From contig CAZQMZ010000005.1 of assembly GCA_964594865.1 (NCBI GenBank), forward strand, positions 9,817 through 73,816: a stretch of 64,000 nt of DNA. Direction: 5' to 3'. A program made the position numbers and the translations under genes. Below are positions 50,701-60,188 of this stretch, in pieces (position 1 is the stretch's first letter; each line of letters begins with the position of its first letter). The DNA is from Caccovivens sp964594865. Lineage in GTDB: Bacteria; Bacillota; Clostridia; Christensenellales; UBA1242. The notes below the pieces were generated by a model. It did not search any database and was not told the origin of the DNA. It saw nothing but the letters and a program-made list of their open reading frames with translations.

Positions 50701-53700
50701 AGCTGAACTTGTCGCGATATTCCAGCACAAATCAAGCCCAACTTTTGAAAATGGTGACATTCTATGACTCCAACGGCGGTGTAATCACCACCTTTAATGA
50801 CAACACTGCGATTTCTTATATGACTTTCAACGGCGTCTTCAAAGAAGCAACAAATCTATATTTCACTGTCACAAGCGCATCAAATTCAAGCCTGTTCTCC
50901 ATTGAGTTGACATACACTTGCATGCCGTTGTTAACCATGACAGACAGTTTCTCGAATTATTCAGAAGCATATGCGAACTATTTGGTTAGTTCTGAAAATG
51001 CTCTTGTGGCAAGTGTGTTTGCGGATGAGTCCTATCTCCTTTCAACATATCTCCCGGTTTCATACACTTCAACCGTAACACAAACAAGCGGACTTTGGAG
51101 TTGGGTGAGTTCGGGAAATATCAGCATAACCAGCAGCTCTGACGACACAAGCAATTCGATTTTCAATTCCGAAACAAACATTTTGACACTTTCAATTTCT
51201 GGCACTAATCTCTATCTCAACATTGATGCGGTTTATCAGTTCACGACCGCAAGCTTTACGCTTTATTTTGGTGTGAGATCAAGTTATGCGTTGAGCATAA
51301 CTGTCACTCTATACATTAATCCAAACATCATCATTGAAGAAAAAGTTTCTTCTTTGAGTTCAAGTGCTTTTGTGAACTTGCAGAATTTTGGAAGTGTGAC
51401 CGACAACTTCAATTTCTATAAAGCGACATCCTATATTGCCGGAACTTTGACACCAATCAGCGATTTCTATTCTGGCACAAATTTGTCGTCAAGTTTGACT
51501 TTCACCAACACAAGCAATGATATATATTTGAGCATAAGCAACGGAGCATATTCTCTTGCAACAAACGGCAACCTGGAATTGACTTTGACACAGCAATTAG
51601 AGCAAACTTTCCAAATTATATATAATGACACCACAATCGACGCCATTCGCGTGAAGGCGGTCTATGATGATAACGGACAAGTCACAGATCAGCAATTTAT
51701 TTTGTGCACTGCATCAGAGCACGCCGAAATTTCCGTTCTGATTGGATATGGCGAAAATGAACAAAGTGTGATCGAAGCCATTTTCGCAGACGGAGAAGAC
51801 CTTCAAATTGTCACATACAACGGAGAAAAATATCTTCTCTTGACGAATGGTCAAACATACACCTTGATCAATGGTTTTACAATCTATTCACGCAGTGGAG
51901 ATTTGTATGATGCAAGTGGCGGCGGAATACTCACCAGCACAGGCAGTTTCATAAGTTTCGACAACAGTGTCACAATCAGCAATTCAGATGAAACAATCAA
52001 AATCACAATCCCAATTATTGTCAGCATGCTTGGCGATAAAATTTTCGAATATGGCGAAGGATTCAACACTTTCACAAATGAAGACGGCGAAGTTGACTTC
52101 TCGGTGCTTTTGGGAAATCAAACATCTTTGACAGACAATGGAGTTTATGCCACAATTTCTGCGGGCACAACAACCACAATTCTTCACAATTTGAGTAAAA
52201 ATGCCGACACTTCCGGAATTGGAATTTATTATCTAAATGACAACATGGGCGTTTCTTGGTCATTCAGTGCTTCCATTGTCAGCGCAACCGGCGTTTTGAA
52301 CGACGCAACAGTTTCACTTCTCAACATGGTGAGTCTTGATTCAAGTTTGAATGATGACGGAGAGATTGAAATCACACTCAATCACCTTTCAAACAACTAT
52401 ACCGACGTCTATGTTGTTGTGATGTTCACCTTCACGCGAAACATTTCTTCGGACTCTTTGTCGATCTATCTGCGTTTGAAAGTTGAAACAAGTTTTGAGG
52501 CAGGTTCTGTGACATATCCATATGCTGATTCTGCTGAATATCTCGACGAAAAATCGGTGTATTATAGTGACGGCACATACACAATCGATCTTGAAGAAAC
52601 ACTTGACAGTTCAAACAGCAAATTCACAGAAGAAACCAAACGATTTGGCGATGTTTCAATTGAAGATGAGAAAATCACAAGTGTATATCAAATCACATCA
52701 ATAATTGTTGGCGGCACATCCGTTTCAACTGGAAATTATTCGACATATTTCGACTATACAATAGCCGACACAATCTTGACAATCACACCAAAAACATTCA
52801 GCACAATTCAAATTGTTGTGCAGAACTCTTTCTATTATGACGGCGCGCTTATGATTGGCAGTGAACTTTCATACACATTCATCTTCAATCAAAGTGTTTC
52901 ATACAACCACTCAATCACGCAAGTCACAACAATAACGGAAAACGAAGAAAGCAAGAAAGTCGAAACACCTTTAAGTTCGACAAATGACATCTATGACATA
53001 ACTTTGCAAGCGGGAAGCAATGAAACTGAATATGTCATTCAAATCATCTTGAACAGCGCAACAGTTGACTCTTTTGGTGTGAATATGACGGGAGATTATG
53101 AAGATGCTCTTCAACAAAACAACGGAACGTATTACACTCTCACAGACAACGAAGTTTCAGGTGCAAACGCTGGCACAAAAACACTGACAATCACACCAAA
53201 AACTAGTGTGGACAAAGATTATGTTGTCACAATCATCATATACACCGATCGCGTTGTTTGCGTTCTCAACATCACTGTGACGGGAATTTATTCATACGAA
53301 CTGAATAACATTGAACTTTCGGGCGGAAACACTTACAATTTGATTAACGAAAACAACGGTATTTTCAAAACATTGGAGGGAGAAAGTTTTACAATTGCTT
53401 TGAGCGATCAATATGATGAAGAAACAAAAGCTTCTCTTGAAAAACTTTACATTTATAATTCAACCACAATTGAATTTGCACACTTGACAGAAGACACAAC
53501 TTTCATTTTTGATGTTACAATTAATGAAGGCAGGGACGATAAATACACCTTCACAATTGAACTTGTGGTCAAAGAAAGTTTAGATGACAGACAGAGAACT
53601 TATCAAGATAATAGCACAAGTTATTATTCTGGAGCGACAATAAATGTCGACATGAGCACTTTGTTGACAGCAATCGATCTTTCAAGTGATGACGTATATT

Positions 53701-56700
53701 CCAACGGAACAGGCAACGGAACAGGATTTGCTTTTGACACAGGTGGATCGACAAGCGCATCATTCACGGCACAATCGGTTGGCTTGTCGACAGTTTGCTA
53801 TACAACTCTGACAATTTATTATGTGTTTAACGGAGAAGCGCTTTATCAAATCACTTTAAACTATTATTACACTGCTCTTCCAAATGTTTCTCTCTCAGTC
53901 AACTATCCACAACCGGACGGAGAAAACAATGCAACATACACAATTGTCACCACATCCACAACAATGGATGCAGAATATTTGCAAGCAACAACAGAAGGTT
54001 CTGTCACAGTGAGCGACTTCTTCACCAGCACGGCGGACCTTGCAAAGGGAACTCGTGTTGCGGTTGGAACTCTTGTAGAAAACATAACGCCAACTTGGAT
54101 CGTAAGCATAGAAACAATTTCCAATTTGACAGTCAACAATCAGACAAGTGGAACAATTGAAAACCCTAACAGCGATCTTACGTTCACCTTGACAAATGGC
54201 GCAACAACAGGATATGTCACATTCACGATCACAGTCAACCTTGTTTCAGTGAGCTACACCGTTGTTGTGACCAGTGCGTCGATTTATTCCTTTGCAAACT
54301 ACATTCCAGAGATCGACAACACAGGAGAGGTGATCTATGCAGAAGATATGGCAGAATTGTTGGATGACAACGACGATGACAGTTCTGTTCTCAACATCTT
54401 CCAACAAGAAAGAATTTTGAACTACACTCTCCGCACTTCCGGAACATATTATTTGAAATATGTTAAGTCTGAGACTGATTTCAAAATCATCACCATTTCG
54501 GGCACTGCTGGAGAAAATGTCAACAAAGATTTGGGCTTCTCACTTTCGGGATACACCTATGACGGAACATATCGATATTCGAGTGGCAGTGATGTTTCGA
54601 CAAAATTGGATGACTCGGAAATTTATTCTTCTGCACCAATTCTTGTGGCGCGCGTTGTGGTGAGATATGCCGACGGCTCAATCATCGTTCTGTCAAAACA
54701 CAGTGGCTTGTCGATTACGTATGATTCCGAAAGTCAAGACAATTATTCTCTTGTCACAACCACAGACACTTTGCAAACAGTTAATTTAAGTTTTGGAACA
54801 TCGACGGACACAATATTGACGGGCACATATTCCTATACTCTCAAACTTGACTTTGCTGTTTCTGGCAATGCTGACAGCGCGACAAACTATACCACATACA
54901 ACATCAACGCCGGCACTTCAATTTCGCTTTTAAGTGACACACAATCAACGTTTGGCATTCAATCGTCAAAAACGGGAGAATATTATTCCTCAAGCGACAT
55001 TTCAAACAACAATGCCACGTTGACTTTGCAAGTGTATGGTTTCGCAACTTTGCCAATTGACACAGCTGCCACAATCAACAACATCCAAGACAGCGCATCA
55101 CTTGATAAAGTGGCGGGCGCAATTCACAACTATTTAGTTTCGACAACATACAGTAAGACTGACAATTCTGGCAACACGCAGTATTATAAATATTACACCG
55201 GTTTGACTCCAAGAGCGGGCGGAACAATCAACAGTATAAGCGGTGGAATAAATGAATATGACTATATTGTCATTGAAAACAACGGAAACGATTGGACGAT
55301 AAGGGCTCAGGGCGCAAACAATGACGGAAACTATGTGATGATATTGTTGACATACAGTGTTGAATTGGGAAATGAAACAATCACATCGTCGCACAACCTT
55401 CTGTTCTTTGTTCAACCAAATTCCACGGTTTCATATTCGTCTTCGCCAACAAATTCAGCAGCAAATGTTTCTGGAGATTCAACAAAGACCAATGGTGAAC
55501 AAACCTATGTTTCCAACGAACTCACTCCTTATGAAATCAATGAAAGCGATTTGGGAAATGACGGCACTTTGACAATTGATCTCTATGATGTGATTTTTGC
55601 TTATATGCGTGGCAGTTCTTCCAACCAAATCAGCACCTTTGACAGTTGGACAATTTCATTGAACGAAACAATTGACGGCGCAACTTACAACAATGAGTCG
55701 TATATCAATTCAAGCAGCACCAATGTCTTGACACTGGGCAGCAGCAGTTGGGAAAAATCAAATGATAGTGATTATTATTCAGCTTCTATAACTTCCAGCA
55801 CCGATTCATTGGAACTGACATTAAGTTCTTCCAACTTGGGCGAAAAGTTGTTCTATGTTGAGTTTGAGGATCCATTTGGATTTATCGGACGGTTCTATTT
55901 CAAAGTTGTTTCTTCAGACAATCCAGAGATTTACAGTTTGACATCCACAACTTTGACAGAAGGAAGTTATCTCGCTTTCGCATCTCAATACACCACCATG
56001 ACAACAGCAAACATAAGTGGTTATGACACATACTATTCGTTCAATTATTCATACAGCGGCAGCAACAACGACGAGATAGAAATAGCCCTAGACACGAATA
56101 CAGTTTCCATCAATTATAGAATTCAATTGACATTGCAAAATGCAATGACTGTTAGTTCAGTCGAAATTCCAGCCAATACAGTTTTGGAAAGAACTGGCAC
56201 CGCCGCAAACATCAGCACGGCAACGATTGAAATTAATGGAGAAAATACCGAGTGGACATATTATGACAGCAATAATGCGGCTCAAACGGTGACATTGACT
56301 GACGCTCAATTGATGAGCGCTGGAGCGACAGTGCAATTCTCAATGACTATCTATGACAACATCACTCAACAAGGATCAACATCATTGAGTTCAACTGTGC
56401 TATACACATTGACATATGCGGATGAAGAGCAGGCAATTGCATATGAAATAGGCAATAGGGTTTCAAATCCTGGAATAACCAACAATATTGAGGATGGCAT
56501 CAATGACAATCCTGAACTCACAACTGTCATTTTCAGCGGATTGACAGCATATGCGTTTGACACCAATTCGGCAATTGATAAAACTTCTTTGGAAGAACAA
56601 AGTCTTTATTCAAACATTGGCAATTTGAAAGTAACAAAAGTGACATTCACATATGACAATGGCGAGATTTCTGACACACAAGAAGTTAAACTAAGCGGAT

Positions 56701-58055
56701 TAAGTTTCTTGACAGCAGAAGGTTTGTCCTTCATTGATGAATATGGCGCCGAAACCGAAGGTTCCGGACTTGCAAATTCTGGAAATACACTTGTTGTTCC
56801 AACATTCAAAGGAATTGACTTTGGCACAGGCAATCTTTTAACCGGAGTGATTATGACCGTGACAATTCAAGACACAAGCACCGGAGAAACTTGCGAAGTG
56901 ACAAGAACGGTCAACATTCAACGTGCTGTTTCAACATCCGACATCTTCACATCGACGGCAGTTTTGGACGGAGAGTCGGTTTCTGGAAATGTTTCAGGCA
57001 GTCTCTCTGGGTCACTTCTCAATGACACACTTGAAATCGACCTTGAAGCAGGCGAAAGCATGACTTTGGTTGTGCATAACGAACAATTGGAATATGTTAA
57101 CGGCAACTATTATTTCTCAACTTCGGACGAAGCAATTTCCACAGGAAAGACATATTACACAATTTCAGACGGAGTTGCAACGGCTGTCACAACTCCACAA
57201 CAAAGTTTAATGTCGTCATATTATGAATTGTTCACACCAAACTATGTGACAATTTCCAACCAAGGAAGTTATGCAGTCACCGAATATGTTGGAATTTCGG
57301 CAAGCATGGCAAGCGGTGTGTTGACAGAGAACTTGGAAGAAGATTCAGAATTCTATGTTTATGTATACTCATACACCACCGCTTCCAATGACAAGGGTGT
57401 TTCTGACGCTGTGATTTACTATAATGGCACACAATTGACAGTTTCCAGCGATGGGGAAGTGACACTTACTTCCAACGATGAAGAAGTGACACTTACAATT
57501 GCAGAACTCGACAATGATGCACTCACACTCAACATTGAGAACACATCGGCTCTTACAAACAATCAAATGACCAAGAGACTATACTTCTTGTATACATCCA
57601 GCACATCCGGCGAAACATATCAAATTCAACAAGAATTCACAGTGTATCCATACTACACAAGCGCAGAAGCGGAAAATGCAGCTGCACTCTCTGGCGCGAT
57701 TTATGTGGATGTGTCCGGAAAGCAACCTGATGATGACGGTTATTACACTCTTGAGTTATCAGATTGGGCAAGCGAAATCGCTCTAACAAAAGGCAATGAA
57801 AGCACATCAAGTGGTGACTATTTGACAAGCGGAAATGTAGAGAAGTTCTATTTTGAAATTGCAAGTGGAAATGCAACAATTGATGAAGACACAGGTGTGA
57901 TTAAAACCAACATGACAGAAATCCAATATATCACCGTCAATGTTTACATCAAAGTTTCCGGAATAGCCGACGATTGGGATTCTGACAACGGAACAATTCT
58001 TATCGGCACATTTGAAATTCGTTTGGATTATGATGGATCATCTTCTTCAGCATAA
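47787..58055 (+). CDS. Giant exported surface protein, 3,422 residues
   Basis: The ATG at 47787 follows a GAGGTG site. The N-terminus MKRRRQVLKLWVAVLLTF continues to about residue 34 as a classical signal peptide or signal anchor. The remaining 3,380 residues are rich in Ser, Thr, Asn, Asp and Gly, poor in Cys and strongly beta in pattern, as in chained Ig-like or adhesin modules. I find no perfect repeats, no LPxTG sorting signal, no S-layer-homology domain and no C-terminal membrane segment; the chain ends GSSSSA. Many tracts alternate DTY/TYTY-like strands with NGT-type turns. At the DNA level it is clearly richer in G and C than the flanks. It is followed by a cls gene. A role in attachment or as a cell-surface stalk is inference. 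Confidence 0.85.
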   Translation: MKRRRQVLKLWVAVLLTFVGILAIAGGTVLALYFMGKLSDEVVEPGSNSLSFTELDENEMGYLDFSIDDTYYYNVAGDFEMTINCSTEGVTVTNVTLSLANSINDSTLPAGYITDGIITIPQQVTLNESFTVTVNRLEDYTVVGGVSIITAVSDGYLANRLTAIISVDVPATNIVAYVSGSSNTEGTQNVVIGTDFYLETEFTPTASKYLFSDTTTEKTIFYVVPNNLEIDYETGKFTANTSGTYTIQVYAFSNSYYQKVFLDANGNLDAEELNNAAITYFNSNPEVYVSTTVTIEVGDVEVTDLRVSTNSFDVTADTKYVLTANSTNGNGSLGLSVLVGVDNFSSLYGRAAIKVTSDDITIVGGKVIKVTVDETGSVLEITQENYDSTKSYVSTSTEIYYIQPNTSPREYADYYWQITSSEECSVTTSVNYFYQDSFGQWQMFLGFENEKTITFNVTVSTSEISPSWLDSDIILEIDYTQEQETIKADVDLSTYLAEVSSSNIYTRVVYFLLDDSTSDTGSLDNSITEIFNVKAGVTYGGLSIGNTYNTSGSYTLYEIEGTVLTALKAYSSGSVKVVAVIVKTDADGNIVYDEDGKYIIINMSRAKVVTVNSLLSIYNMSATFTLTEEEEYRVESNTGITYYLPAFNLNEDGSQKTMISFTLELTVNTSTDVENLITAYRDGNLTVDCYYDGAVVEYITLESLTHQSTEGNVATFTGELKIDETYCLNNRSTLQHGLEIYFRLTYDNGTTERTSLVTNANNANVYTIVLYSPVPTALTGAYEETEEYLNSVVSATVTTSGVSITWGNNNISSIDALNLLLTFTMTDQYGFTIDPNDGLYDIQFSENSSSTNVLGFNSSNNAIISFSAGTEVSTQLIVSIVDQKTNSTVTGDNLTKTINFEVDSEGVSLIRITPSDEILSSGGYGFTDALSTSAVTISRYVRSGDTETLANILQVYTGTTSGGSLVESLMFQLNLSRYSSTNQAQLLKMVTFYDSNGGVITTFNDNTAISYMTFNGVFKEATNLYFTVTSASNSSLFSIELTYTCMPLLTMTDSFSNYSEAYANYLVSSENALVASVFADESYLLSTYLPVSYTSTVTQTSGLWSWVSSGNISITSSSDDTSNSIFNSETNILTLSISGTNLYLNIDAVYQFTTASFTLYFGVRSSYALSITVTLYINPNIIIEEKVSSLSSSAFVNLQNFGSVTDNFNFYKATSYIAGTLTPISDFYSGTNLSSSLTFTNTSNDIYLSISNGAYSLATNGNLELTLTQQLEQTFQIIYNDTTIDAIRVKAVYDDNGQVTDQQFILCTASEHAEISVLIGYGENEQSVIEAIFADGEDLQIVTYNGEKYLLLTNGQTYTLINGFTIYSRSGDLYDASGGGILTSTGSFISFDNSVTISNSDETIKITIPIIVSMLGDKIFEYGEGFNTFTNEDGEVDFSVLLGNQTSLTDNGVYATISAGTTTTILHNLSKNADTSGIGIYYLNDNMGVSWSFSASIVSATGVLNDATVSLLNMVSLDSSLNDDGEIEITLNHLSNNYTDVYVVVMFTFTRNISSDSLSIYLRLKVETSFEAGSVTYPYADSAEYLDEKSVYYSDGTYTIDLEETLDSSNSKFTEETKRFGDVSIEDEKITSVYQITSIIVGGTSVSTGNYSTYFDYTIADTILTITPKTFSTIQIVVQNSFYYDGALMIGSELSYTFIFNQSVSYNHSITQVTTITENEESKKVETPLSSTNDIYDITLQAGSNETEYVIQIILNSATVDSFGVNMTGDYEDALQQNNGTYYTLTDNEVSGANAGTKTLTITPKTSVDKDYVVTIIIYTDRVVCVLNITVTGIYSYELNNIELSGGNTYNLINENNGIFKTLEGESFTIALSDQYDEETKASLEKLYIYNSTTIEFAHLTEDTTFIFDVTINEGRDDKYTFTIELVVKESLDDRQRTYQDNSTSYYSGATINVDMSTLLTAIDLSSDDVYSNGTGNGTGFAFDTGGSTSASFTAQSVGLSTVCYTTLTIYYVFNGEALYQITLNYYYTALPNVSLSVNYPQPDGENNATYTIVTTSTTMDAEYLQATTEGSVTVSDFFTSTADLAKGTRVAVGTLVENITPTWIVSIETISNLTVNNQTSGTIENPNSDLTFTLTNGATTGYVTFTITVNLVSVSYTVVVTSASIYSFANYIPEIDNTGEVIYAEDMAELLDDNDDDSSVLNIFQQERILNYTLRTSGTYYLKYVKSETDFKIITISGTAGENVNKDLGFSLSGYTYDGTYRYSSGSDVSTKLDDSEIYSSAPILVARVVVRYADGSIIVLSKHSGLSITYDSESQDNYSLVTTTDTLQTVNLSFGTSTDTILTGTYSYTLKLDFAVSGNADSATNYTTYNINAGTSISLLSDTQSTFGIQSSKTGEYYSSSDISNNNATLTLQVYGFATLPIDTAATINNIQDSASLDKVAGAIHNYLVSTTYSKTDNSGNTQYYKYYTGLTPRAGGTINSISGGINEYDYIVIENNGNDWTIRAQGANNDGNYVMILLTYSVELGNETITSSHNLLFFVQPNSTVSYSSSPTNSAANVSGDSTKTNGEQTYVSNELTPYEINESDLGNDGTLTIDLYDVIFAYMRGSSSNQISTFDSWTISLNETIDGATYNNESYINSSSTNVLTLGSSSWEKSNDSDYYSASITSSTDSLELTLSSSNLGEKLFYVEFEDPFGFIGRFYFKVVSSDNPEIYSLTSTTLTEGSYLAFASQYTTMTTANISGYDTYYSFNYSYSGSNNDEIEIALDTNTVSINYRIQLTLQNAMTVSSVEIPANTVLERTGTAANISTATIEINGENTEWTYYDSNNAAQTVTLTDAQLMSAGATVQFSMTIYDNITQQGSTSLSSTVLYTLTYADEEQAIAYEIGNRVSNPGITNNIEDGINDNPELTTVIFSGLTAYAFDTNSAIDKTSLEEQSLYSNIGNLKVTKVTFTYDNGEISDTQEVKLSGLSFLTAEGLSFIDEYGAETEGSGLANSGNTLVVPTFKGIDFGTGNLLTGVIMTVTIQDTSTGETCEVTRTVNIQRAVSTSDIFTSTAVLDGESVSGNVSGSLSGSLLNDTLEIDLEAGESMTLVVHNEQLEYVNGNYYFSTSDEAISTGKTYYTISDGVATAVTTPQQSLMSSYYELFTPNYVTISNQGSYAVTEYVGISASMASGVLTENLEEDSEFYVYVYSYTTASNDKGVSDAVIYYNGTQLTVSSDGEVTLTSNDEEVTLTIAELDNDALTLNIENTSALTNNQMTKRLYFLYTSSTSGETYQIQQEFTVYPYYTSAEAENAAALSGAIYVDVSGKQPDDDGYYTLELSDWASEIALTKGNESTSSGDYLTSGNVEKFYFEIASGNATIDEDTGVIKTNMTEIQYITVNVYIKVSGIADDWDSDNGTILIGTFEIRLDYDGSSSSA

Positions 58056-58089
58056 ACCTTTCGAAAAAGAAAGTTAACCAAATTCTCCA

Positions 58090-58120
58090 CACCATTGACT
58101 GCGAATTGCGGTCAGTGGTG
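58090..58120 (+). other. Strong hairpin without T run between the giant gene and cls
   Basis: A 13-pair stem (CACCATTGACTGC with GCGGTCAGTGGTG, two G-T pairs) closes a GAATT loop. CTCC (58085) and GGAG (58126) can extend it. No T run follows, so it is not a normal terminator. It could set the relative level of the two genes or protect an mRNA end. Confidence 0.6.
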
Positions 58121-58154
58121 AGATTGGAGAGTTAAAAATGATATGGAGGGAAAT

Positions 58155-59603
58155 ATGGATGTTTGGTTTTGGGTGTTTATTGCTTACATTGTTATCAATT
58201 TTTTGCTCTTCATTTCAATGGTCTTTTTTGAAAGAAAGAAGTTGTCAAGCGTCATCAGTTGGCTGACAATTCTTACCTTTTTGCCGATTGTGGGTTATCT
58301 GTTTTACATCGTCTTTGGAAGTGGATTATCCCTTCGTGTCAGAAAGATGATCAGTCGCCACAAACTCTATGAGGTCGAATATAGCGAACACATTGCTCAA
58401 TATCTCATCAGCAGTGATGAAGCAAGGCAGGTATTGGAAAAAGATCAGGGACTCGTCAAGTGTTGTTATAACTATGGAAGCATACTTTGCCCGAAAAACG
58501 ATGTCAAAATCTTTTGCTGGGGAGAAGACAAGCTTGAATGTCTGCTCAAAGATTTGGAAAATGCAAAAGAAACAATAAACATTCAATATTACATCTTTGC
58601 CAAGGATTCCACCGGCAAAAAAGTGATGAACACATTGATCAAAAAGGCAAAAGAAGGGGTCAAAGTTCAATTTATCTATGACAGTGTGGGGTCGCGTAAG
58701 GCACCAAGACGCTTTTTCAGAAAGTTGAAAAAAGCGGGCGGTGAAGTTGCAGAATTTTTCCCACCTTTTGCTCATATTCGTTTGATAAATCTTAAACTGA
58801 ACTATCGAAATCACAGAAAAATTGTTGTGATTGACGGCAAGATTGCTTACACCGGCGGGATGAACATTCGCGATGACCATATGGGGAAATCGAAAAAGCT
58901 CAAACCGTGGCGAGATGCTCACATCCGTGTTGAAGGCCCGGGAGTTTATCCTCTTCAGAACATCTTTTTGAACGATTGGAGATATGTCAAAAAGGAAAAT
59001 TTCGCTTCGCAAAAATACATCCAAGATGGCTTTTTTCCAGCGCCGGAAAATTATGGTGACACATATATGCAAGTCGTCGTTTCTGGGCCGGACAGTCCGG
59101 TGCAAGCCATAAAAGAAGTCTTCATCAAACTGATTACAAATGCAAAAGAAAGCGTTCTGATTCAAACTCCATATTTTGTTCCGGATGAAGCTTTCTCTTC
59201 CGCTCTTCGCATTGCTTTGGCAAGTGGAGTGAAAGTGAAAATCATGGTTCCTTCAAAACCAGACTATCGCACAGTGCTTTGGGTTTCGCTTTCATATCTG
59301 AAAGAGTTTGTTGAACTTGGTGCGGAAGTGTTTTTGTATGAAGGCTTTATGCACAGCAAGGTGATTGTTGTGGATGATGACAAAATTTCAATAGGCTCTT
59401 GCAACCTTGACAACCGCTCATTTGGTTTAAACTTTGAAGACACTGTGATTTTGTATTCAAAAGAACTGAATGAAGAATATCGAAAATATTACGAAGATGA
59501 CATCTCTCACAGTTTGAACGCTGACATCTCATATTTCAAACGCAAAAAGTGGTTGACAAAGTTCTTGCAAGCAATCTTTCGTTTGTTTTCTCCAATTTTA
59601 TAA
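58155..59603 (+). CDS. cls: Cardiolipin synthase
   Basis: A 482-residue phospholipase-D-type synthase. Two N-terminal membrane segments (DVWFWVFIAYIVINFLLF and ILTFLPIVGYLFYIVFG) are followed by two HKD motifs: NHRKIVVIDGKIAYTGGMN and MHSKVIVVDDDKISIGSCNLD. It joins two phosphatidylglycerols to cardiolipin at the membrane. GGAGGG precedes the ATG at 58155; another ATG four codons upstream overlaps the ribosome site. It lies 99 bases after the giant gene and could be read from the same transcript. Confidence 0.95.
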   Translation: MDVWFWVFIAYIVINFLLFISMVFFERKKLSSVISWLTILTFLPIVGYLFYIVFGSGLSLRVRKMISRHKLYEVEYSEHIAQYLISSDEARQVLEKDQGLVKCCYNYGSILCPKNDVKIFCWGEDKLECLLKDLENAKETINIQYYIFAKDSTGKKVMNTLIKKAKEGVKVQFIYDSVGSRKAPRRFFRKLKKAGGEVAEFFPPFAHIRLINLKLNYRNHRKIVVIDGKIAYTGGMNIRDDHMGKSKKLKPWRDAHIRVEGPGVYPLQNIFLNDWRYVKKENFASQKYIQDGFFPAPENYGDTYMQVVVSGPDSPVQAIKEVFIKLITNAKESVLIQTPYFVPDEAFSSALRIALASGVKVKIMVPSKPDYRTVLWVSLSYLKEFVELGAEVFLYEGFMHSKVIVVDDDKISIGSCNLDNRSFGLNFEDTVILYSKELNEEYRKYYEDDISHSLNADISYFKRKKWLTKFLQAIFRLFSPIL

Positions 59604-59614
59604 ATTTGCATACG

Positions 59615-59648
59615 AAAAAGCGTTTCTGTTTAGAAACGCTTTTTTTTG
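59615..59648 (+). terminator. cls terminator
   Basis: Stem AAAGCGTTTCT / AGAAACGCTTT with short loop and eight T. The T run leads directly into the -10 box of the next gene. Confidence 0.92.
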
Positions 59649-59661
59649 ATATAATTTTTTT

Positions 59662-60099
59662 ATGGTTTTGAAAAAATATTTGAAAATCTTGTGGCTTAAA
59701 GTTGTCAGAACAGTTCTGGTTGTTTTGGGCACATGTATTTTTGTTTTTCCGGGAGTTTTTTGTCTTGTCAGTTTTGCTTTTGCAGAGTTGATTGCGCGTG
59801 AAAGTCCTATGTTGGACACAAAAGGAATTTTTATGCTTTCTCACGAACTTTCAAAAGGACATCGTGTGGAAATCTTTTTTAGATATTTTCTTACCTTTTT
59901 GGTTATCGGACTGATTGTCGGTCTTGTTTTTTCTGTCGTCACAATTTTCAATCATTTTTGCACGATTTCCAAAACAGTTGAAATCATCGTTATTCTCACA
60001 GCAATTTTGTTGACTTTTTTGCTGATCTTGCCACACTTAAAAACAAAAATAAAGACTTGTTTTGCGCTTGCCAAGAGAGAAAAAATTATTAGAAATTGA
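59662..60099 (+). CDS. Small membrane protein, DUF975-like (tentative)
   Basis: A 145-residue protein with three to four membrane segments. The stretch FPGVFCLVSFAFAELIARES, followed by LSHELSKGHRVEIFFRYF, resembles DUF975-type proteins (PGI...SK.LM.GHK..LF). There is no ribosome site. TATAAT (59650-59655), preceded by TGA, stands exactly 6 bases before the ATG, so a leaderless mRNA is predicted, although no -35 box is evident. The -10 box touches the upstream terminator. Confidence 0.6.
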   Translation: MVLKKYLKILWLKVVRTVLVVLGTCIFVFPGVFCLVSFAFAELIARESPMLDTKGIFMLSHELSKGHRVEIFFRYFLTFLVIGLIVGLVFSVVTIFNHFCTISKTVEIIVILTAILLTFLLILPHLKTKIKTCFALAKREKIIRN

Positions 60100-60188
60100 C
60101 AAAAACGATTTACAAAGATTTTATGTTCAAAAAAATTTGTATTTTTTTCGTTTTTTTGATAAAATCATAACGAGAGGTTTAAAAAGTT

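Noticed and set aside
58326..59165. A 279-residue minus-strand frame inside cls
   Set aside because: It is the shadow of the cls gene, whose HKD motifs prove the plus-strand reading.
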